The translations under genes were made by a program, and so were the position numbers. From Odontesthes bonariensis (lineage: Eukaryota > Chordata > Actinopteri > Atheriniformes > Atherinopsidae): DNA of 64,000 nucleotides. The notes under the pieces are model-generated. The model searched no databases and was not told the origin of the DNA. It saw only the letters and a list, made by a program, of their open reading frames with translations. The stretch lies in assembly GCF_027942865.1 (NCBI RefSeq), contig NC_134528.1:8985586-9049585 (forward strand), written 5' to 3'. Shown one piece after another: positions 13,701 to 23,000 of the stretch (its first letter is position 1; the number at the start of each line of letters is the position of its first letter).

Positions 13701-16700
13701 GGGGTCATGCAGGAGGCAGCGGTCATCCCCCGGTCAACTACAGTAGGTCATTATTCAGCCCAAGCCAATAGCCCAGAACCGCGTCCGAGCAACCCACCCC
13801 CAATCCATTCTGCTTAATTATTATAAATGAGGGGCGGCATAAACAGCCATCATTACAGACACTCAGTGGCATACACAAATCCACTTTAAATTGCTATTAA
13901 GTTAAGGAGCTATCTGTAATCCCAGGCGTGCATTAGAAAATAGCAAGTAGGTTTTCTTATTATTAAATCTCATCGTCCCTGAGAAATTTTCAAACGTTCT
14001 CATGCTCTGTCATGTTTCCAATTCCAAGCCAATTCTCTGATTTAATTAAAAGCCGACTTGGAAAAAATGGACACTAAGTAGCCATTTCAATCTCTGGTTA
14101 TGCAGAACTATCATCCGTTTTTAGTTTTTTTTTAAGGCTGTTTTGGCACAAAATCCTTAGAATCTCCGCAAAGTATCGTTTTTTATTCCCACAGCTTTCG
14201 GCGTGTTATCGCTTGTGAAGCGTACCTGTGTGAAGAGCGAGGAGGGCTCGCTAACCTGATCGCAGTTACAGATCATGGGTTTGCGCCTGCTGGGAGGTGT
14301 CTATGTTTCTTTATTAGGCTGACCGGTGATGGAGGAACTGCAGAGAGCTGCAGTGCATCTGATGAGTCTGTGTGGAGGAAAAAAGAAAAAGAAACGCAGG
14401 AGAGGACGCAGGCTGCTACAGGAGAGATGGGAAGAGGGGAATGGGAGGAAAATATGGAGGGGGTTGGAAATGTGGAAGGAGGGAGGGAAGGAGGGAGAGA
14501 TTGTAACAACCAGGCGGTGGGTTCAGCGGCAGGGCAATGAGAGACTTCCTGCGCTCCATCACGCCCAAGGCCTGCCTCAGTCAGCTGGTGGCCGAGGAAA
14601 GATGCCTCATGTGTCAGGCTTATTAGCACTCCCCCTAGTTTGTATGCATTTGGGATTCAGCGTGTGTGTGTGTTTGTGTTTCATCTGTGAGCGTGTGTGT
14701 GATAGGAAAGAGAGGAAAGGAAGAGGAAACGTGGCTCCCTATCCGCGCCGGATTTCACCCCCGAAAAAGGTGCATTTTTCGGACACAAAGGCAGTTATTA
14801 AAGACGTGTTTTTGTTTTGGCGTGACACCACACCTGCTTCACTCATCTTCTTTCGCCGCACCCAAACCAGCCAACCTCACCTTCTCCCCGCTTCAGGCTC
14901 GGTTAGCTGTCAATCTGTCCTCCGGCCCGGCAGCGTGAGCGATGGGCCTATCAGAATGCCGCCATTAGCCAGCCCCCTGAGTGGTAAATAAACGATCGCG
15001 CCGGTACACTGCAGGTGTTGTCATAGCAACCCACTCTCAGTGCCAGCCCCGCCCACGCTCATTCCAAGCCTTCTCAGCGGAGGAGTCACCGGGAGGTCAT
15101 CGAGTCAACGCGCCGCAGCCGCCACGACACGGCGCTGTTTGGCCCCCCTTCCAGCCCTGATCTGTGCCGCCCCTCACGCCGCATCCTCCTCCAGAGGACT
15201 TTTGTTTTCACACCAAAGCATCTTTTATTTTCGATTGCTACTTTAAAACTCGCTGCAATGAGCCCAAATGTACCCTTTCTTTTCCCCGACCCTGAAATTT
15301 CCCAACTTCAGGGTTCAAGAAAGCGCAAAAAACTATCAACATATGTGCAGTTAGCGTAGTTTTTGTCATTTGGATAATTTACTCTCCACGCCTTTTGGAA
15401 TGTCCCTATTACAGCAGGTGTACTCTGGATGAACCCATTTCAACTATGAGGAAGATGGACTCTGCACGCCTGACAGACTTCCACCGCCATTGGCACCCAC
15501 TCTGTGATGTAGCAGTTGTATTAAAATGGCGGCGCTGATAATCCAAAAGACCTTTCTCAGGGAGAATTTGAGACCGACTGCACAGATGGGCCGGGGAGAT
15601 AAATAAAACTCTCTGTCACTACGGTTGGTGGAATAGCGCTGCGACGCCCCCAAGGGAGAGGAGAACTGTTTCGCTCCCTCTCACCGATGCCTCCCCCCCG
15701 TCCGTATGTCTCCCCTCTCCTGCTCCTCCGTTCACGTTCTCTCGAATGGGAACCGGCGCCAGCTTTCCACAGCCGGGCTTTTCCCTCTCCTGTCTTATGG
15801 AGAACATAAAAAGGCCATTTCGGACTTAACTTGCCCCTTCGTTACGAGCTCAGACACACTGCGAGTTGTCAGAGAGCCAAGCATACTGGAACATCCCAGT
15901 CAGAGCTGTCAGTGATGCAGGGAGGGAAAACGATGAGGCCTGCGTGGACAATCTGCTAATATCTGTTTGTGCTGTAAGGACTCTTGAGTCTTGCGGTTTA
16001 TCACCGTCTAAGCGGTTCATTCATCCTCGCTGTCCAAAAAGCACTCATTAGCCGCAGGCCTCATTCCTCTGGCTGCAGAGGGGTGTCAGGTCTGGCTGAT
16101 CGGCGAAACCTTTGACACGACGCCTTTCATCATGTCAGAGCATGCGTGTGCTTTTCCAGCTACGAGCAGGGCCGCAAAATGTTCACACGTGTGCGCTGGC
16201 ACGTCTGTGATATGTTCAAATGTTTGCGTTTCATCTTTTCCTGAGTGCTGAGATGGACTGCTCACGCAGCCATTTTCAATCTGCCAGAGAACACAGGAGA
16301 GACGAGAGGCCACGCTCCATCAGGGCGGTAAAATGACGGCCGGCTGCTGCTTCCTCCGCTGCACTTTTACGCCCCTCTGGTCTTTGGCCAAATATCGATC
16401 CAGTACGGATCTAAGTGGAGCCCAACTGCTGTGATCAGGTGATCATGTGGTGCTCAATAGGACTCAAGTTCACAAAACCGATTGAATCAAAGACTCTTAT
16501 CTCAGTCTTTCATGAAAGCACTACAATAGCTTTAGAAAAACGGTAAAAATGCGTAAAGCTTCGTATTCACGTGAAGGATTTTATTCTCTAAATATCTTAA
16601 TTATCCAATCAATCAGTCAAGTTTAGTTAATTCTTGCAACAATCAACTGCTGCTTGAAATAAGTAAAAATTAATTTACATGCTTTTTAAATGATATCACT

Positions 16701-17690
16701 AAAATAGAACCAAAATAGTTCAATCCAACAGGAAGCTTCTGATTAATGTTATTTAATAATTCTATCTTCAAATAACAAAACTCCTTTCTTATCTATTTCT
16801 ATGTTTCTTTCTTTCAGAAAGTCAAAAACATTTTTTAAAAACCTTCATATGAACTATTCGTACATTAAAATCCTTGTTTTTATTATATTTTATTTTTTAA
16901 CCGACAGAAATTAAATGTGTCCTTTTTGTTTTTGTTTTACCTCTGAGGTACAATTAGAATTAAATGCTTCTTTAAAATTGTTAAAAATGTTGATTATATT
17001 TTTCCACCCGAGGAAAAAAACAAACCCTAAAGGTGTTCAGTATTTATGGGGAACTTACCCGTTCACTACGAGTCATTTTTATAAAAACGTCTGTGTTTTT
17101 TTGTCTTTTCGGTCACAAGAACAGAAGTCTGGACTTAATTAGTCGGAGGGAAAGAGGCCAGCTGTGCTGATGGCTTTCGAGCGGTTAAAATAAGCCGTAT
17201 TATTTTAGACACTCACCGTCTTGATGGCCTTGTTTACCGTTTTCCACATTTTTTAATGAAAACCCTCGAGGCTAATGAGCCCAAATGTCTATTAGAATAT
17301 TGTGAATGACTGTTTGCCGGATAGCATCAAAGCTCTCCTGGATGTTCTCTGCTAAAACGGACTCGTTCAGCACAAAGAACATTTTTTTACCTCAAAGTTT
17401 TACAATTTTTTGTAGCCGACGAAAACGACTGGGGCCACACACGGTGTAGCTGCAGTTCAACTCATGCAGGGGATTGTTGTTGTGGGATAAATAGCGCTCT
17501 CAAATAAAAATAAAAATGCAATATTGTCGCTTTATCCCGTTTTCTTTACTTGTTCTCGGCCCTCTGAGTGACTTATGTGCTTTGATTCTGGGTCCAGGAG
17601 TACAACATTCATGGCTGGTGGGTTGGCGAGGTGAACGACACCGTGGGCATCGTCCCCAAAGACTTCCTGCAACCTGCCTACATCCTCTGA
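4711..17690 (+). CDS. skap1: Src kinase-associated phosphoprotein 1 (SKAP55), 3' coding exons
   Basis: Cytosolic adaptor that in mammals links T-cell receptor signalling to integrin activation by binding ADAP. Coding exons read 4711-4791, 4879-4962, 5051-5175, 6316-6379, 7701-7895, 10013-10066, 10195-10304 and 17598-17690 (TGA), with phases that join without a break into 268 codons. The first four exons encode the PH domain (starts near KQGYLEKK; includes GSEWQKRW and ends near [10 protein letters not shown]). The next two encode an acidic linker with tyrosine motifs ETYDDI and DDIYEVLP. The last two encode an SH3 domain ([23 protein letters not shown]). The N-terminal dimerisation exons were not found and should lie upstream of base 1 or in an unrecognised exon before 4711. 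The first exon ends in a GC donor. SKAP2 is the paralogous alternative, but the neighbours snx11, cbx1 and nfe2l1 indicate SKAP1. Confidence 0.95.
5176..7700 (+). other. skap1 introns around the exon at 6316-6379
   Basis: Two introns, 5176-6315 and 6380-7700, lie on either side of the last PH-domain exon. They are AT-rich and contain no recognisable element. The gaps 4792-4878 and 4963-5050 in the same gene are introns of fewer than 90 bases, typical of compact fish genes. Confidence 0.6.
8274..8348. promoter_or_regulatory. Two RFX-type X-boxes beside a CCAAT box in a skap1 intron
   Basis: A perfect palindromic X-box, GTTGCCAGGCAAC, lies at 8280-8292. A second near-palindrome, ATTGCCTAGCAAC, lies at 8336-8348. 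A CCAAT core (AGCCAATG) abuts the first one at 8273-8280. RFX proteins bind such inverted GTTGCC half sites and often cooperate with NF-Y on CCAAT. The sequence is in the 7896-10012 intron, with no exon nearby. The motifs are visible directly; regulatory function is inferred. Confidence 0.45.
9529..9562. repeat. (GT)n microsatellite
   Basis: Short interrupted GT-dinucleotide array in the skap1 intron between the acidic-linker exons. It is a simple repeat with no other signal. Confidence 0.85.
11382..11417 (+). other. G-rich tract with G-quadruplex potential
   Basis: Several runs of 5-9 G are separated by one or two bases. This meets the usual pattern of four or more G-runs with short loops on the coding strand of skap1. 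It lies deep inside an intron, with no promoter signs beside it. Confidence 0.5.
13690..14110. promoter_or_regulatory. Candidate conserved non-coding element in skap1 intron
   Basis: A stretch of balanced, non-repetitive sequence rich in homeodomain-type cores (TTAATTATTA, TAATTAAAA, ATTAAG) and CCAATAG, without coding potential. Its texture contrasts with the drifting AT-rich introns elsewhere and resembles the developmental enhancers common near HOX clusters. Conservation cannot be tested from one sequence, so the call is tentative. Confidence 0.25.
14730..15730. promoter_or_regulatory. Intronic CpG-rich block, possible internal promoter or enhancer
   Basis: CpG dinucleotides are dense here (GCGCCGG, ATCGCGCCGG, CGCGCCGCAGCCGCC, GGCGCTG). 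There is a GC box (CCCCGCCCAC near 15047), a half X-box (CATAGCAACC near 15023) and GCCGCCATTAG near 14958. CpG density is far above that of the surrounding intron. A start here could produce a transcript carrying only the final SH3 exon, but no splice-linked first exon was confirmed. Confidence 0.3.
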
Positions 17691-18528
17691 GCTCCAACAG
17701 GTACTGAAGCAGTCTCTTATCATGAGCATTATGGACCATTACTGTGGCCTAATACACAGAAACGTTCCCCCTGGTACTCATCCAGATTGCCACTGAGGTA
17801 TATTCAGTCGTTGTCCTGCCATTTATGGCATCTGCTGGCTGGAAGAAGTACTGCGTAAAGCAGTCTGAGCGGTGCACTGGGTAAGAATAAATATATGCAA
17901 CAAAACCCTGATTACAGCGTCAGTTGTCCTATTTAAGAAAATGATTCCCTAATACTGTTAGAAAGGCACAGCTTAAAATGAACTTTGAATTATTAATGCA
18001 CATTTCTGATAGTGTTTTTTCCCTCTACAGGGCCGACACGCCGCCGCCGACACATCCACCCATAATTTCACCAGCAGACGTCGGCTAATCTTTTACCATT
18101 TTTCCACTGACAAGCTGCAGCAGAAGTTATTCCTGTACACTTTAAACAATCTGTAAATCCTACAGCTGATCAGCAAACTAGAGCCGAAACAGTTAATTTT
18201 ATCACTGATAAATTCAGTTTAACCGTTTATGTCGTTTTGATCTGTTCTGAGATCTGTTTAATTGACTAAAAATGATATATTCATGAGCAAATAACTGACA
18301 TATGTGACATTCAGGTGACCAAGAATGGGCTGATATATTTATAAATTCACCGGTTAGAATTAAGTGCCCTAAAAAAAAGAAAGAATCATTTACATGTAAA
18401 ATATTTAAAACGACACACTATCTTAGGCAGGATTTTCTAAATTAACAAAGAAATGTTTCATCTGCTTGTCTTTTTCCTGTTTTAACCTTGTTTATTATCA
18501 AACTAAATACATTTTCAGTCACTAGGTG

Positions 18529-18543
18529 GCAGAATTGCTTCAA
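18529..18543 (+). promoter_or_regulatory. CTCF-like core motif between convergent genes
   Basis: TCACTAGGTGGCAGA is a close match to the central CTCF consensus (CCACTAGGTGGCAG). It sits in the skap1 3' UTR exon about 50 bases before its poly(A) signal, at the convergent boundary with snx11. Binding is inferred from the motif only. Confidence 0.4.
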
Positions 18544-18581
18544 TATCTGACGGTCGTGGGTTGTTCTGTTAACATTAAATC

Positions 18582-18587
18582 AATAAA
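18582..18587 (+). terminator. skap1: Polyadenylation signal of skap1
   Basis: AATAAA at the end of the inferred 3' UTR exon, preceded by ATTAAA at 18574-18579. It is the first canonical signal after the terminal exon. Confidence 0.6.
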
Positions 18588-18605
18588 ATATGAGACAATG
18601 CGGAA

Positions 18606-20031
18606 GAAAAACAGTTTAATTGAAATTATATAGTCTGCATATGCACACGTGGATTAATTCACTCATGATGTTCACATTACCCTTGTACATCCACATGCTA
18701 AAACAGAGGTCTAATTTCCTTTTCACATTCTTTACAAAGGAAAAACAGAAAACATAATCATAGTCATAATCTCCGGGTCCCTTTTTAAATACAGCAAAAT
18801 CAATTAGAAATACAAGAAGCTGCAGTACAACATTGCACGTTTTCAACTGGTTGAACTCGAGGCTCACACATTCTGGGAAAAGAAACAATGTTTTATGCTA
18901 ATTTGAACTGAATATAGAAATCATTGTTATAAAAAAAATCACAGCACCCCAAAGCATAGTGTTTGTAAACCAACGTGTGGTTTGTTCGTTAAATAACGAA
19001 GAAAGAAAAGGTGATAATATTGATTGCACATGGTTTCCTATGTGAACAACTTTCCCTCTCTGATCCTGTGTATTAATATCTGGTGAACACTGCTGCCCTG
19101 CATGTGCAAAGAGGTCAAATTACATGTAAATTTAGCCTCAGTTCCAATATTTGACAGATTTCATAAGCCCTCATACACTTCTGATCTCTACTCAAAGCTT
19201 CCCAGTTTGTGTCGGGGCGTTACAACAGCAGCAAATCACATAAACAGACGTGGGTGATACAACAGGGGGTGTTTGTCCAGAATGAGGCCTAAACTGGTGG
19301 TTCTTTTCTTAATTCTTGTACTGAACACATTTGGATTTATTCATGTGATTCACATACTGAACATCTGCCAACATGCACACCAACAATTCCCTCCTAAAAT
19401 GATAAAGTTCTTCCAAATTCAGCTGAAATTAAGTGAAAACCTTCCAAAGTTGCATTATTGTAAGTAATTAGGCCTTCCACTGTTTCCAAAGTTTAAAAGA
19501 CGGGAAACTGGCTTTAAACCGATTGTACATCTGTAAGAAAATCACCAGATTTTTCTACTGAATAGATTATTCTATAGTTAAGTGTTTAAATGTCATATCA
19601 CCCAGCCAAATAACAGCCATAAGAAAAAGATCCAGTTAAATCTGAGAGCTTTAGCTCACCATACTTTGCCTTTCTGTGAACTTGAGCACCCCCTCCTGGT
19701 CAGAAAAGAATTAGGACGAGAGGAAACACGGCAAATATGAGCCATTTGAGACAGTTTGAGTTTGATAATGAATGTTCTGCTCTTAAAGTAGTAACATATC
19801 TCTGTTCTTGCTTGACCGGACCATAATGGGCCACATTGTGAAGATGATAAATAACAAATTGGGAATTTTTTTGTAACAGAACACAAATCCTTTTATGCAT
19901 CTTGCTGATGTGCAAGTGGCTTAATGTGTCTTTGGCAGAGGACAACACTCAAGAGTCACTGTTCTGCCTCAGTGAGGGTTCAACAGCCCTGATGAGGGAA
20001 ATTTAGGTTTGGGTGCAGTTCACCAGTTTCT
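18606..20031 (-). other. snx11: snx11 3' UTR and convergent boundary
   Basis: No coding signal was seen. On the minus strand, poly(A) signals occur at 19341-19336 (AATAAA) and 18620-18615 (ATTAAA). If the distal one is used, the snx11 message would end beside, or slightly overlap, the skap1 end. The region otherwise carries AT-rich unique sequence. Confidence 0.5.
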
Positions 20032-23000
20032 TTAATGCACCTCCACCCCCTGAGTGTCCTCTGAGCCGTCCAAAGACAGTGAGGACAGGGCCTCCTGCTC
20101 TTTACATTTACTGCTAGCTAATCCTGGCACACAGCTGGTCTCTAAGATTCTGAAGTCACTACTTTCAGTCAAATCTCCATCAGCTACGGTCGGGTTAACG
20201 TCTGGAGATTTGCTCAGACTACCAATGCGTTGAAGGTCCTCATCATCGGTGGCAGAAACGTCTCCGTTTTCCGCGAGGCAGCCGTTGACGTGCAGGTCCA
20301 GAACGCTCCCGTTGGAGGCCCCCACCTCTGACCACCGCGTGACGTCATCGGCTAATGTTCTCACACAGTCGTCCTCGGCCTGGATCGAGTCCTCTTCGTC
20401 CTCTGACTCCTCGCAAAGGCTTTCGTCCTCGCTGCATTTGATGATGCTCCCGTTGGAGGACGGCAGCGAGTGGCTGTCCCCGTCGCTCTCATCTTTGCTC
20501 CCAACCGATTCCAACTCCCGTTCAAATTCCTCTCTGTGCATTTCTTGGACCGAGTCATCGTCATCAGTGTTCACCTCTGCCACACCGAGAGTCTCATCGT
20601 GGAGAGTCTCATCATTTAGAGTCTCATCGTGTAGAGTTTCATCATGGAGAGTCTCATCATTGATCTCCACTTTGATGCCTGATTCGTCACAGTTTTTGTT
20701 GACATCTGCAACATGATTTTCCAAGCAGGCGTCTTCCAGAACATCCTCCTCCTCCTCCTCCTCCTCCTCCTCACATCCACCTTTGCTTTCTATAACTTGC
20801 TCATCACTGATATCGTCCTTAAAACCTAAAATAGTTTCAGAATTCACACATCTCTCAGGCTTAGAATTGACTGACATTTCTATATTTTCCTCTTCCGGAT
20901 GAGCAACAGCCTTTTCTTCCGTATTTATAGTAATAACGCTCTGTTTCTCCAACACGCAGTTTTCCTCAGAAGCCGCGCCCATGGGCGAGTGCACCTGCAC
21001 CGGTGTCTGTATCAGGCAGCTCCTCTGCTGGCTCTGTTCTGGAGGGCCGAGGCTCTCCGCGTCATCCAGGATCTCACCCACATAAAAAGTGGTCGCTTTG
21101 GGGCCGCAGTCTTCAACAATAGCTTCCAGATGGTCACTTTTCTGGGAGATCCTTATCGAGGACCTCTCCTTGTGTGGCATTTCATCCGAGTCCTGCTCAC
21201 TGAGCCTCAGTATATCTTCCAGAGGGTCAGAGTCCTCACACGAGAGAAGCTCAGGGCTGAAGGCCTCGTTGGATTGTTGGGAAGGTTGGTGAGGAGCTGG
21301 ACTGTGGGGTGTTAAAAGAGAAAACATTTGCTTTATATCACGTGAAAAAGGAGCGGAATCCACCTCCAAAGACCTCTGATGTACTCTAAGATACAGATTC
21401 GATTTTGTTTATTCCCAGGCGTGTCGTTTCCAACTCCAAATCAATTAGTTTAAGACGGCGTTGAGTTGTTTTTTAAATACAACTTCAAATTTAAAGAGAA
21501 TTTCCATCTATTTGTCGTTTACGAATAGTTCAGAATACAATACAACAAACATTCATATCATAGCATATAATTAAAGGGTTATTTCTCCATCTCCAGCTGT
21601 AATGTCAGCGGTACAGATGCCACCTTCTTACCTTTCCATGGACTCATAAGAAATAGTCAAACTTGGCTCCTTGATGGAATCCTCCTCCTGAGCCTGAGCC
21701 AGCCCCCGATTGGACGAGGCGTACGTGAGGATGGCGTCGGTCACGGAGTACGGAGTGAGGCCCTGAACGCAGTCCAGGATGTGACCGACCGGCAGCTGGG
21801 TCTGCAGGAAGAGGTGGAGCTGACTGTCCGACAGACACACCGTCATGTGCAGCACTCTGTCACAGCAGAAAACACACAAGACACGTTTGTTTTCTCACAA
21901 GCCGTTCAGATTACACAACAGACACATTAAATCGGATCATATGGTTTATTTCGATAAACAAGGACTGACTTGTCTAAAAAGACCTGAAGTCCCTTCCTTC
22001 GTTTCTCCAGAAAGTCCTCATTGCTGAAGGAGAAAAGCGACTTTCCTGGGAGATCTGGGACTGGACTGGAAAGATAAAACAAGCAACAAAGCCTCATTTT
22101 CCATGTTAGGGTACATCTGTATGATATAAGCCATTACAATTACATATAGAGCAGCAGACAATGCAATCATGTCAGAGACCTAGTTACACATCCAATAGGC
22201 TTGAAGCCGCACTCGCATTCATTTTGACTCGTGTTTAAGTCCTGCAGATTTGTCTCATTTCAGCTCAGTTTTGATAAATATTTAATTCTGTAGCTGCCAA
22301 CGTGTTTACGTGCTTTTAACTGCAGGTCTAACATGCCTTAAACTACATATTAATAAGAACCCATGGGCTAACTTATTTACAAACTGTTCTAATCTACTCG
22401 TTAATCCCCCCCTTTTTAAATATTGCCGACTCTTTAAATGTTGTGAAACCGTCTCTGTTCTTTATCGCTGCTTTCATCTCTGCAAACACTACAACAGGAC
22501 CAGCTGACTTACACCAAGCCTGTGTTCTTCTGCATCTTCTTCTTGAGCCACACAAACTCACTGTAGCGCCGTCGCACGCAGGACGTCTTGGCTGTGAAGG
22601 CTTTACTGTTGGTCTGAGAATTTAAAAAAAGAAGAAGAAGGCGTTTAAAAAGCTGAATCATGCAGAACTGATTAGGAAGACTCTGTAAAACCACGATAGA
22701 ACAACACTGGTGACATTTAACGTTTAATTCTTATTATCGATCGATCTAATGACCAAAAATCACGAGCCACTCCTCATTTCTTTACACATCGCCATGAAAA
22801 TGTAAAACGGGTGCAGCACTTTAATGAAACATTCAAAGATTAATGTAAAAACTGAGTTTGTACAATTCTAACGAGCTTTAAAGTCAGTATCTGCTCTGAG
22901 CTCCTTTCTCCTCCAACTCAGCCTGAACCCTCTCAGACGAGCTTTCTGTCCTTTCTTTAAGGAGTCTTCTTCAGGAATAGTTCTCCAGGCTTCTTGAAGG

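Larger units (their letters stand above)
10305..17597 (+). other. Large skap1 intron splitting the SH3 domain
   Basis: This 7.3-kb intron interrupts the SH3 domain between SK and EYNIHGWW. It holds a G-rich tract (11382-11417), CNE-like blocks near 11740-12160 and 13690-14110, a purine-rich run near 14360-14500 and a CpG-rich block at about 14730-15730. Open frames of 60-220 codons occur in the GC-rich parts, but they match no family I recognise and are treated as chance. Confidence 0.6.
18031..18605 (+). other. skap1: skap1 3' UTR exon
   Basis: After the stop at 17688-17690 the last coding exon continues only 10 bases to a donor (CAACAG|gtactg at 17700/17701). An acceptor with a pyrimidine tract (ttttttccctctacag) opens a second, wholly non-coding exon at 18031. 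Because the junction is so close to the stop, it should not trigger nonsense-mediated decay. Poly(A) signals follow at 18574 (ATTAAA) and 18582 (AATAAA). Confidence 0.65.

Noticed and set aside
14326-14991. 221-codon plus-strand open frame
   Set aside because: It is driven by purine-rich and GC-rich composition ([11 protein letters not shown], repeated GGRKE-type text), has no domain and lies in a skap1 intron with no supporting splice signals.
20249-20716. 155-codon plus-strand frame opposite the snx11 last exon
   Set aside because: It is a shadow of the acidic, repeat-rich snx11 tail read antisense (Ser-rich mirror of Asp/Glu codons).
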